Positions 1 through 5,967 of a stretch of 6,277 nt of DNA are shown one piece after another. A program made the translations under genes and the position numbers. The notes under the pieces were generated by a model. It made no database searches. It saw only the letters and a list, made by a program, of their open reading frames with translations, and was not told where the DNA came from. How positions within the stretch are numbered: position 1 is the first letter of the stretch; every line of letters begins with the position of its first letter. This stretch comes from CANHEE01 sp049316985. GTDB lineage: Bacteria > Bacteroidota > Bacteroidia > Chitinophagales > Saprospiraceae. The stretch lies in assembly GCA_049316985.1 (NCBI GenBank), contig JBMOJB010000200.1, forward strand, positions 1 through 6,277, in the 5' to 3' direction.

Positions 1-72
1 ACTGTTCAGAGCTAATCAAAGAGGTGTTGTGGACAATAAATTCTTTCTATTCAGGTTACATAAACTGTTTGC

Positions 73-111
73 ATAAATAATGTCACTCCCCAATAAATAA
101 TTGTGAGCCCA
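73..111. repeat. Degenerate tandem duplication, ~20 bp unit, two copies
   Basis: Two adjacent copies share the block ATAAATAAT, followed by GTCACTCCCCA in the first and TGTGAGCCCA in the second. They fill 73-92 and 93-111. The second copy is one base shorter and differs at several positions. It lies in the leader region before the carbonic anhydrase gene, upstream of its candidate promoter. No function is evident, and a chance resemblance in AT-rich DNA is possible. Confidence 0.3.
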
Positions 112-144
112 AGTTGATAAAAATTTATACTTCTTATTTTGATT

Positions 145-178
145 TTGGTATAGTTATTCCAATAATATTTTACTTTTG
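145..178 (+). promoter_or_regulatory. Candidate Bacteroidota-type promoter of the carbonic anhydrase gene
   Basis: TACTTTTG at 171-178 is an exact match to the Bacteroidota -7 consensus TAnnTTTG. A TTG at 145-147 lies 23 bp upstream, at the long end of the 17-23 bp spacing known for the -33 element in flavobacteria. Transcription would start near 184, giving a leader of about 40 nt before the ATG at 226. The leader is very A-rich and has no Shine-Dalgarno motif, as is usual in this phylum. The -7 element is seen directly; the -33 assignment is weaker. Confidence 0.5.
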
Positions 179-225
179 TCCTTGCCATAATTCCGACTAA
201 AAAGTCAAAAAAAAATAATTTATTT

Positions 226-876
226 ATGAAAAAAAATAGTATATTAAAGTCCTACCAAGTATTGCTTAAGAACAACAAGGAATGGGCCGAAGGAATAGTA
301 GTTGAAGATCCTGATTTTTTTCATCGATTGGCAGATGTGCAAAATCCGGAGTTTTTGTGGATAGGCTGCAGTGATAGCCGTGTACCTGCTGATAAAATTA
401 CGGGCACACAGCCGGGAGAAATATTTGTCCATCGAAATATCGCAAATATGGTGGTTCATACCGATTTGAATCTCCTTTCTGTGCTTGAATATGCGGTAAA
501 TCACCTAAAAGTAAAGCACATAATAGTTTGCGGACATTATGGTTGTGGTGGGGTAAAAGCGGCGATGACCCAGCATAATTTCGGGATTATCAACAAGTGG
601 ATCAGAAATATTAAAGATGTTTACCGAATCCACCGCGATGAGATTAATTATCAAACTGCAGAAGCTGATCGCCTCAACAAATTAATCGAATTAAATGTAA
701 GGGAACAAGTAATGAATCTTGCTAAAACCAGTATCATTCAGAAAGCTTGGAAAGAAGAAAAGCGGCCTTATTTGCATGGCTGGGTTTATGGACTGAATGA
801 TGGAATCATACATCCAATTTGTGAAATGGGTCATTTAGATCACATAGATCCCTTGTATGAATTTGATGATTTATAA
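226..876 (+). CDS. can: Beta-class carbonic anhydrase
   Basis: This 216-residue cytosolic zinc enzyme interconverts CO2 and bicarbonate, supplying bicarbonate to carboxylases and helping pH balance. Its length is close to E. coli Can (220). The zinc ligands and catalytic dyad are visible: Cys48-Ser-Asp50-Ser-Arg52 (CSDSR), then His104 and Cys107 in HYGCGG. Trp45, Arg70 and Tyr188 fall where type II beta-carbonic anhydrases (E. coli and Haemophilus enzymes) carry the non-catalytic bicarbonate-binding triad, so pH- and bicarbonate-dependent switching is likely; this is inferred by alignment from memory. There is no signal peptide. The ATG at 226 precedes a typical MKKN start, with a candidate promoter just upstream. 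It is a single gene convergent with the MBL-fold gene and ends at a shared terminator hairpin. The family assignment is very secure; the symbol follows the E. coli orthologue. Confidence 0.96.
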   Translation: MKKNSILKSYQVLLKNNKEWAEGIVVEDPDFFHRLADVQNPEFLWIGCSDSRVPADKITGTQPGEIFVHRNIANMVVHTDLNLLSVLEYAVNHLKVKHIIVCGHYGCGGVKAAMTQHNFGIINKWIRNIKDVYRIHRDEINYQTAEADRLNKLIELNVREQVMNLAKTSIIQKAWKEEKRPYLHGWVYGLNDGIIHPICEMGHLDHIDPLYEFDDL

Positions 877-878
877 AA

Positions 879-926
879 AAAATAAGCTGCGAATTGATTG
901 TCTTTCAAAAATTCGCAGCTTATTTT
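879..926. terminator. Bidirectional intrinsic terminator between convergent genes
   Basis: A perfect 17-bp inverted repeat has arms at 879-895 and 910-926 around a 14-nt loop. The core of the stem is TAAGCTGCGAATT. The right arm ends in TTTT followed by GTTT, and the left arm is preceded by an A-run starting at 875. Both strands therefore have a U-tract after the stem. It sits 2 nt after the carbonic anhydrase stop and 3 nt beyond the stop of the minus-strand MBL gene, so it can terminate both. Confidence 0.9.
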
Positions 927-929
927 GTT

Positions 930-1889
930 TCAAAGCTGAATTATCTGATTCATCCGTGCAACATTAAAGCCATTCGCCAAAATAGTGCGTGATTGAATAC
1001 TATCGGGATTTAAAGCGCCATTGGTATGATTCAAATGTATAAATTGAATCTTATTTTTTTCGATTTCTGGCAAATCCTTGAATAAAAACATACTCTCCAC
1101 AATAAAAGGATGTGGTATCTCGCTAATATTCCGATTATTGATCTCTTCGCCATCATAGAAAGTTCCATCGATAAATGCGTAATCTACTTCTTTGATTACT
1201 TCAATTATATCCAAGCTCCATTTCTCCCATTTATCAATATCTGGAATGAAAAGTACCTTTTTCAGTGGTCCTTCGATGATAAATCCTACCGTTTCAGAAA
1301 ATTCATCGCGATGTGGGACTTGCAATGGCTTAATACTGAGGTTGTCAGATAGTTTAGTTTTCTGCTTATTTTCCAGTGATTTTAGCTCGATGTTTTTATA
1401 ATTGACCAATTGGCTCCAGGGACCATTGGTTTCCAGAAATCGCCGCATTCCGGGCATCGCGTACACTGGAACTTTGTCAGCACTAATTGCCTCTTTCCCG
1501 AGGTACATCAAGCCTGCATAGTGTCCTATATGGGCATGACTAATAAAGATGCCATCAAGCATTTCTTTACCTGAAAATGGACAATATTCCATTAGTGCTT
1601 TTGCCTGAATAGTGAAATCGGGCGTACATTCAATAATGTATTTGGTTTTATTTTCAGGGTCAATAATACCTAAAGAAACAACGTTTTGACGCAATTCCGG
1701 ATGTTTGAATAACGCTTTACAACATGCTTTTTTGCATCCGATATGTGGCGCTCCGGCATCTTGAGCTGTTCCAAGAATGACAACGAATGGTCTATCTTTT
1801 TCAATTATTGTAGTTGTTTGCGCTGATGTGCCGGTGCATTTTAAGCAAACAACTACAATAAGTACAATCAGTTGTTCAATTTTTTTCAA
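930..1889 (-). CDS. Exported PqqB-like metallo-beta-lactamase-fold protein
   Basis: This 319-residue protein has an N-terminal export signal: MKK, a hydrophobic run to about residue 16, then TSAQ with likely cleavage around residues 23-24. It probably acts in the periplasm. The mature part resembles PqqB and related MBL hydrolases: LGTAQDAGAPHIGC at 39-52, Cys56-Cys57, the metal motif HAHIGH (His118, His120, His123), His193 in VPHRDEFSETVGF, Asp217 and Asp219 in FIPDIDKW, and HLNHTN at 285-290. The canonical HxHxDH aspartate is Gly122 here. No pqq genes are nearby, so a PQQ role is not supported and the substrate is unknown. The start is TTG at 1889: an in-frame stop lies 12 nt upstream (1902-1904), and the first internal ATG would be residue 100, removing the signal peptide and the Cys motif. 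It lies 57 bp downstream of the T9SS protein gene with no clear terminator between, so co-transcription is possible. Confidence 0.85.
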   Translation of the reverse strand: MKKIEQLIVLIVVVCLKCTGTSAQTTTIIEKDRPFVVILGTAQDAGAPHIGCKKACCKALFKHPELRQNVVSLGIIDPENKTKYIIECTPDFTIQAKALMEYCPFSGKEMLDGIFISHAHIGHYAGLMYLGKEAISADKVPVYAMPGMRRFLETNGPWSQLVNYKNIELKSLENKQKTKLSDNLSIKPLQVPHRDEFSETVGFIIEGPLKKVLFIPDIDKWEKWSLDIIEVIKEVDYAFIDGTFYDGEEINNRNISEIPHPFIVESMFLFKDLPEIEKNKIQFIHLNHTNGALNPDSIQSRTILANGFNVARMNQIIQL

Positions 1890-1946
1890 AATATTGTGAT
1901 TTTAATTTTGATAAAAAAAGTTTTAGAAACTGATTATTTAAAGTTT

Positions 1947-2795
1947 TTATAGCTTCAGTACTTTTTTGGTAATAAGCAATCCGTTGGCCTGCAATTGCAC
2001 CAAATAAATACTGGGACTCAAAGCGCCAATATTCAAAGGAATTCTATTTTCCCCTTCCGATATTGAAATTTCAGTGCTTGACAATTGAGCACCGGATAGG
2101 TTGAAAATAGCAAGTTCAGCGCCGGTGTATTTGCTTGAATTAAATAAGATGTGCGCTTCATCAACCGAAGCATTTTGAATCACCCTGACATCACCCATCC
2201 AGTCTGGTAGTTCTTCTGTATTTACACCAGCTCCTTCTGTTAATGTCAATGAGGTGACAGCCGTTGGAGTATCTCCTTGCAAACCGTTAACACCGTTGAC
2301 CAGATTTCCAGCAGCGAAGAGCCCAACATTACCCGTACCTTTGATTGGTGCAGTCCAATTGACTGTTACAGTGCCAGAAGGAATGAGCAAATCGTGTTCG
2401 ACGAAAGTTCGGCTATTTAATGTAGTAATTTGAGTTTTTCCTTTTGGTGCTACATTGGTGAATACTCCTGCATCCTTGTTTCCTTTAGAAGCAGTAAGTT
2501 GGAAACCAAACCCAGCAGGGGTTCCGGCACCTCCGGTTTTTAGTACGGTCAATTCAACATCGTAAATGGTGCCGGGAATATACTGCGTGATTACATTTCC
2601 GTTTTTCTTGACAGTAATTGTCGTTTTGCCCTGAAAAGAACCTCCGCTATGACACGAGCCATTGTTACCGCATCCGCTTACAGTGGAATTGGCATTTCCA
2701 CCGGCAGCCCGGCCCAGTGAATTTCCCATCCAAAGTACCGATCCAAGTGTACAAATAAAAATAGTGTAGATAAAATTTGATTTCATTTGAGTCAT
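1947..2795 (-). CDS. Secreted choice-of-anchor V-type protein with T9SS type A sorting domain
   Basis: This 282-residue protein is probably surface-bound or secreted. A signal peptide covers about residues 4-30 (hydrophobic NFIYTIFICTLGSVLWMG). Next comes a Cys/His segment, GCGNNGSCHSGG at 41-52, followed by a beta-sandwich domain at about 59-187. That domain has the hallmarks of the Bacteroidota choice-of-anchor V (Reeler-like) family: YIPGTIYDVELTV, GFGFQLTA, HDLLIPSG, VNWTAPIKGTGNVGLFAAGN and a final GD..TAVTSLTLTE stretch. The C-terminus (about 205-282) resembles a T9SS type A sorting domain: AELAIFNLSGAQL, IPLNIGALSPSIYLVQL and the basic ending TKKVLKL. It lacks the usual opening YPNP. 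ATG at 2795 is used; ATG at 2786, three codons in, is equally plausible. A -7 element lies about 27 bp upstream. The domain calls come from recalled family patterns, and the molecular role is unknown. Confidence 0.83.
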   Translation of the reverse strand: MTQMKSNFIYTIFICTLGSVLWMGNSLGRAAGGNANSTVSGCGNNGSCHSGGSFQGKTTITVKKNGNVITQYIPGTIYDVELTVLKTGGAGTPAGFGFQLTASKGNKDAGVFTNVAPKGKTQITTLNSRTFVEHDLLIPSGTVTVNWTAPIKGTGNVGLFAAGNLVNGVNGLQGDTPTAVTSLTLTEGAGVNTEELPDWMGDVRVIQNASVDEAHILFNSSKYTGAELAIFNLSGAQLSSTEISISEGENRIPLNIGALSPSIYLVQLQANGLLITKKVLKL

Positions 2796-2821
2796 TTTAG
2801 TAGTTAGTCAATAATTATAGT

Positions 2822-2829
2822 CAAAGTTA
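2822..2829 (-). promoter_or_regulatory. Candidate -7 element for the T9SS protein gene
   Basis: On the minus strand this reads TAACTTTG, an exact match to TAnnTTTG. It would place transcription initiation about 20 nt before the ATG at 2795. No TTG is present at the expected -33 distance of 17-23 bp. The same octamer appears in the plus-strand promoter on the other side of this divergent intergenic region. Confidence 0.5.
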
Positions 2830-2960
2830 CAAATTGCTTTTAATATTTGGAAGTATTTAGGATTTCTTAAATGTTAACCCAACCTATTCAAGTTTTTATT
2901 CGTCTTAGAAATATAAACGAATTGCCTATTCTTTTGGAGAAACACTAATATTTTCGTAAT

Positions 2961-2989
2961 TTTGGTGTAATCAAGCTCAAATAACTTTG
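2961..2989 (+). promoter_or_regulatory. Bacteroidota-type promoter of the lipoprotein/sigma operon
   Basis: TTTG at 2961-2964, a 17-bp spacer and TAACTTTG at 2982-2989 form a complete -33/-7 pair with good spacing. Transcription would start near 2995, leaving a leader of just over 20 nt before the ATG at 3018. A second -7-like octamer, TAATTTTG, overlaps the -33 box at 2957-2964. No Shine-Dalgarno motif is visible. Confidence 0.65.
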
Positions 2990-3017
2990 GTATTTTTTCA
3001 ATTATCATTGATTTTTT

Positions 3018-3695
3018 ATGAAAACATATTATCTACTTCTATTGTTTGCATTGCCATTTATTATTTCATGCAAACACGAAAATCCAAATCCTGATCCGGT
3101 GAGCAATAACAATAAGGATTTGCTGGGAGAATGGATCTGGGTATTGAAATCGGGAGGTATTGCCGGAATCAGCAAGACACCGGATGACGGCTTTAATATT
3201 CATTACTTGTTCAATGATTCGAAATTAAAGATTACGGAGAATGCCAAAGATTATCCTGCGATGAGATACAGTGTTACTGAGAAAAAGTCACTATTGAGTA
3301 ATCAATTAACCAATTTCCTGATTCTGAATTCTGCTGATTGTCCTACTTGTCAGCTCATGCAAGAATACACCTTTCAGATCTCTAAAGCAAAAGACACCTT
3401 ACAGCTGAATGAAGATGTCTATGATGGTTTCAATTACACCTTTGTCAGAAAAAGAACAGATGGATGGCTTGCTGCGACCTACGTAGGAATTGATCCCAGG
3501 TTATGCCCATCACCATGTTGCGGAGGTTACTTGTTAAACATTGAAGGCGTTACGTACACAACTACAACTTTTCCCTCTGATTTTAAAATGGATTTCAGTA
3601 AGAAACCGCAAAAATTGTTGGTGAAAATAGGGCCAACCCCGTTTTCGTGTACTCCAATTCCTATGATCATTACAGAAGCTAAATTATTGCCGTAA
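3018..3695 (+). CDS. Lipocalin-like domain lipoprotein, function unknown
   Basis: This 225-residue protein is likely membrane-anchored. Its N-terminus MKTYYLLLLFALPFIISC is a lipoprotein signal, with Cys18 as the lipidated residue, followed by an N/P-rich linker (about 19-33). Residues 34-145 look like the lipocalin-like beta domain common in Bacteroidota lipoproteins: LLGEWIWVLKSGGIAG opens it, then TPDDGF, and FNYTFVRKR closes it. The last 75 residues form a separate Cys-containing module: Cys163, Cys167 and Cys168 in DPRLCPSPCCGGYLL, and Cys211. Cys108 and Cys111 (CPTC) lie in the first domain, so disulfides are plausible outside the cytoplasm. It is the first gene after a good promoter, 30 bp before the ECF sigma gene with no terminator between. 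It may therefore be a sensory or target component of that sigma system (inference). No ligand can be assigned. Confidence 0.82.
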   Translation: MKTYYLLLLFALPFIISCKHENPNPDPVSNNNKDLLGEWIWVLKSGGIAGISKTPDDGFNIHYLFNDSKLKITENAKDYPAMRYSVTEKKSLLSNQLTNFLILNSADCPTCQLMQEYTFQISKAKDTLQLNEDVYDGFNYTFVRKRTDGWLAATYVGIDPRLCPSPCCGGYLLNIEGVTYTTTTFPSDFKMDFSKKPQKLLVKIGPTPFSCTPIPMIITEAKLLP

Positions 3696-3725
3696 TAACA
3701 AATCAAATTATCGTAAAAATCAACT

Positions 3726-4265
3726 ATGAGCGAAAAGGAGATTATAGCAGGTTGTTGTCGAAATGAACGGCAGGCACAGGAAATGTTGTACCGAAAGTAC
3801 TTTCCTGTCATGATGGCTATGTGTCTGCATCACGTAAATGGCGACAAGGATAAAGCAATGGAAATTTGCAATAATGGTTTCTTAAAGGTGTTTCAAAACA
3901 TCGCTTCCTATGAGTTTCGTGGCAGTTTTGAAGGGTGGATACGTCGCATTGTTTATCATTCTGCCATCGACTATCATAAAGCTAATGCAAAACATGTGCA
4001 CTACCTGGTATTCGAAGAACGGGATGAGGCGGTGCAAGACAACGGTTTGCAGAATTGTTACGTAGAGGATATTATGAATCTGGTGGATTTACTGCCAGCA
4101 ACTACGCAGCAAGTTTTTAAATTATATGCATTGGAAGGATATTCGCATAAAGAAATTGGGGTGGCTTTAAATATGAGTGACGGCACATCCAAATGGCACT
4201 TATCCACCGCAAGAGTCAAACTAAAAAAATTATTAAACGAACAATATTTCTATAAAAATGCCTGA
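3726..4265 (+). CDS. ECF-type RNA polymerase sigma-70 factor
   Basis: This 179-residue protein directs RNA polymerase to a dedicated promoter set. Its length is normal for an ECF factor with only regions 2 and 4. Region 2 spans about residues 16-87, with LYRKYFPVMMAMCLHHV, then NNGFLKVFQNIASYEFRGSF and EGWIRRIVYHSAIDYHKAN. A short linker follows. Region 4 spans about 115-171, with LVDLLPATTQQVFKLYALEG and the helix-turn-helix YSHKEIGVALNMSDGTSKWH. All core features are intact. The ATG at 3726 gives the expected N-terminus. The stop overlaps the start of the next gene by 8 bp, so the two are probably translationally coupled, which fits a sigma/anti-sigma pair. Its regulon cannot be deduced from this window; the -7 elements seen here look like housekeeping ones. 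Confidence 0.95.
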   Translation: MSEKEIIAGCCRNERQAQEMLYRKYFPVMMAMCLHHVNGDKDKAMEICNNGFLKVFQNIASYEFRGSFEGWIRRIVYHSAIDYHKANAKHVHYLVFEERDEAVQDNGLQNCYVEDIMNLVDLLPATTQQVFKLYALEGYSHKEIGVALNMSDGTSKWHLSTARVKLKKLLNEQYFYKNA

Positions 4266-5634
4266 TAAATTTGAAAAATATCCGATCAATAGTAAAATGA
4301 TCGATGAGGGCTGGTCACAAATGAATGTTATTCTGGACAGGGAAATGCCCCTCGAGAAGAAGAAAAGACGCATTCTGCCCATCTGGTTTTGGAGTACAGG
4401 AATTGCCGCCTCTATTTTGTTGGGTTCGTTTTTACTTCTAAAAAGTACAGATACCGTCCCGGATAAAATTAAGACAATCAGTGCCAAAGGCATGGTTCCT
4501 GAACCGGATGCAAATAAAGAAGCAAATGTGCGCACAACTGAAAACGAAATAAATTTAAATAAAGAAACCCAATCCAATATTGCAGCAAATTCTACATTGA
4601 ATACAAACATTGCCGGAAACAGAAAGCAATCAATTAAGCAATCCTCAAGTTCTGAAACGTTAGCGGCTTCGGGTGTCAATAATTTGACCGAGCAGTCCTC
4701 AAATTGGGAAGATTTAAGCACTTCTAAAGTAAGTTCTCCCTTTGCTTCTGAGGGTCAATCAGTTGATAAACCTGTTTCAAGAGAATGTAATTTCTTGCAT
4801 AATTTACCTGGTTCACCTGAAATTCCAGCTGTTACGTCAAATGTTGAAAATTTAGCTTTATCAAGAACATTTGTAAAAGTTAAAGCACCAAAATCTATTC
4901 AACATGCTGTTTTTATGAGGTTTAATTATACCGGTTTGATAGATAATGGATATTCAATTGGTTACTTGGCAAAAAAGTCCATTGCCAACAAGCAACATCT
5001 GCAAGGCCGCCTGTACCTGGAAAAGAATACACGTTTTGTTCACACGGTATCACAAAATTTTCAGTTGTCAAGAGCGATAATCGATAAATCATCTTTTCCC
5101 GGCAATTTAAGCGCCGGACGAATTGATACTGCTTTTTCTCAGGTTGTTTATCCATATCGTGAGAACAATGCATTAGCTGATATTGCCGAACAAAATAATG
5201 TCAGCGGAACCTATATTGAAAATAAAAATCAGTTTGTGATCCTAAATGCATTCCACCTTGGACTTGGTTTAAGTTACGGATTTCAACTCACTCCTCGTAT
5301 TGAATTACAAGCAGGAACAGGATTGTCCTACGCTGTGCAGCACCTTGAGTACGGGTTTCAAGTTGGCGAATCTCTTGCAAAATTTGAAAACGCAAGTACC
5401 TCCAATAATCCTGTTTCTGCATTAGACAATAAAGGTAATCTGCCCGGTTTACAGACCGCAATTTTTAGCAGATACGACGGTTACTATGAGTTAGGTGCCA
5501 ATTTTAGCGTAAGTAGAAGAGTTCAAGTCGGGGCCTTTTATCGCAAAGGTTTAATTGATATTTCGAAAAACGACCCGTTGGGTAAAAAAGACAGAAATTC
5601 GTTCGGTGTAATGCAGGGTATATTCTATTTCTGA
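4258..5634 (+). CDS. Putative anti-sigma-like membrane protein with C-terminal beta-barrel-like domain
   Basis: This 458-residue protein has an unusual layout. Residues 1-38 are a charged, presumably cytoplasmic segment ending in EKKKRR. A single transmembrane helix follows at about 40-62 (PIWFWSTGIAASILLGSFLLL). Residues 63-200 form a long Ser/Asn/Thr-rich, low-complexity linker, presumably periplasmic. Residues 215-458 contain alternating beta-strand patterns such as FHLGLGLSYGFQLTPRIELQ, YYELGANFSV and RRVQVGAFYRKGL. They end in GIFYF, with the terminal aromatic residue typical of outer-membrane barrels. Overlap with the upstream sigma gene suggests that the N-terminus binds and restrains that factor, while the C-terminus senses or sits at the outer membrane. 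No zinc-binding anti-sigma motif is visible. Similar sigma-adjacent proteins are often labelled 'outer membrane beta-barrel protein' in Bacteroidota. The anti-sigma role is inferred from context; the architecture is read from the sequence. Confidence 0.8.
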   Translation: MPDKFEKYPINSKMIDEGWSQMNVILDREMPLEKKKRRILPIWFWSTGIAASILLGSFLLLKSTDTVPDKIKTISAKGMVPEPDANKEANVRTTENEINLNKETQSNIAANSTLNTNIAGNRKQSIKQSSSSETLAASGVNNLTEQSSNWEDLSTSKVSSPFASEGQSVDKPVSRECNFLHNLPGSPEIPAVTSNVENLALSRTFVKVKAPKSIQHAVFMRFNYTGLIDNGYSIGYLAKKSIANKQHLQGRLYLEKNTRFVHTVSQNFQLSRAIIDKSSFPGNLSAGRIDTAFSQVVYPYRENNALADIAEQNNVSGTYIENKNQFVILNAFHLGLGLSYGFQLTPRIELQAGTGLSYAVQHLEYGFQVGESLAKFENASTSNNPVSALDNKGNLPGLQTAIFSRYDGYYELGANFSVSRRVQVGAFYRKGLIDISKNDPLGKKDRNSFGVMQGIFYF

Positions 5635-5647
5635 GTTTCACAGTCGA

Positions 5648-5663
5648 ATAATCGATCGATTAT
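5648..5663. repeat. 16-bp perfect palindrome after the sigma operon
   Basis: ATAATCGATCGATTAT is perfectly self-complementary. It starts 13 bp after the stop codon of the barrel-like protein and runs into the first heptad array. With no loop and no T-run it is a poor intrinsic terminator. It may be a protein-binding site or simply a variant unit of the adjacent repeat. Confidence 0.5.
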
Positions 5664-5702
5664 CAATGATCAATTATCAATGATCAATTATCAATGATTA
5701 GT
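5654..5702. repeat. Heptad tandem array 1 (TATCAAT/GATCAAT)
   Basis: Seven-base units alternate in a 14-bp higher-order period: TATCAAT (5661), GATCAAT (5668), TATCAAT (5675), GATCAAT (5682) and TATCAAT (5689). Degenerate units GATCGAT (5654) and GATTAGT (5696) lie at the ends. The last unit runs into the left terminus of the MITE-like element. Many TGATCA palindromes are embedded. No spacers exist, so it is not a CRISPR. Confidence 0.85.
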
Positions 5703-5938
5703 GCTGGTGCGTTAAATTTCTTTTCTAGGTTGTAATGAATTGATTTACATATAGATATAGGAATTATTATTTTTTTCGATTTGATTTGCTAATTTTTAAT
5801 TTCAGGTCAAATAGTGTTAAAATATTAATCAAGTTACGGCATCTTTTCCAATTATTGACTGATTTTCAAACAATAACAATGTTCGAAAGCAACAATTAAA
5901 TATTTTTGGTGACTATTCATTTTTTAACGCACCAGTAC
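5701..5938. mobile_element. MITE-like element, ~238 bp, non-coding, with terminal inverted repeats
   Basis: The left end (5701-5716, GTGCTGGTGCGTTAAA) and right end (5923-5938, TTTAACGCACCAGTAC) are inverted complements with one mismatch. Counting the flanks, the inverted match covers 27 bp (5690-5716 against 5923-5949) with two mismatches. Each end is bordered by TA (5699-5700 and 5939-5940), as expected for insertion at a TA target. The 206-bp interior is AT-rich and holds no meaningful ORF. Both flanks contain ATCAATGATTA, so the element seems to interrupt a heptad array. Size, inverted ends and lack of coding fit a miniature inverted-repeat transposable element. No transposase lies in the window, and the family cannot be named. 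Confidence 0.6.
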
Positions 5939-5939
5939 T

Positions 5940-5967
5940 AATCAATGATTAATTATCAATGATTAAT
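5940..5967. repeat. Heptad tandem array 2 (same unit family)
   Basis: The units are AATCAAT (5940), GATTAAT (5947), TATCAAT (5954) and GATTAAT (5961). The 14-bp period and orientation match array 1, with GATTAAT replacing GATCAAT. The array directly follows the right end of the MITE-like element, as though one array had been split by it. Confidence 0.75.

Noticed and set aside
2..80. Two plus-strand frames open from the left edge to stops at 74-76 and 78-80, possibly a gene tail
   Set aside because: Both frames are equally open for about 25 codons and neither peptide looks convincing, so no coding call can be made.
1110..1401. Plus-strand open frames of 69-80 codons inside the MBL gene
   Set aside because: They are antisense shadows of a clear coding region with conserved motifs on the minus strand.
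2649..2673. c-type haem attachment site in the secreted protein
   Set aside because: The spacing is CX5CH, not the CXXCH required by standard cytochrome c maturation.
2898..2922. ATTCGT...ACGAAT inverted repeat as an operator in the divergent region
   Set aside because: Only 6 bp per arm with a 13-bp gap; expected by chance in AT-rich DNA.
3527..3811. A 94-codon minus-strand frame across the lipoprotein/sigma junction
   Set aside because: It overlaps two well-supported genes and has no recognisable domain.
4233..4721. A 162-codon minus-strand frame opposite the membrane protein gene
   Set aside because: It is hydrophobic only because it is antisense to Asn/Lys/Glu-rich codons; the plus strand has the coupled start and better architecture.
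5654..5702. Short regular repeats as a CRISPR array
   Set aside because: The units are 7 bp and contiguous with no unique spacers, and no cas genes are present.
5901..5908. TATTTTTG as an outward promoter inside the MITE-like element
   Set aside because: It fits TAnnTTTG, but no clear -33 partner or downstream gene exists, and such matches are frequent in AT-rich sequence.
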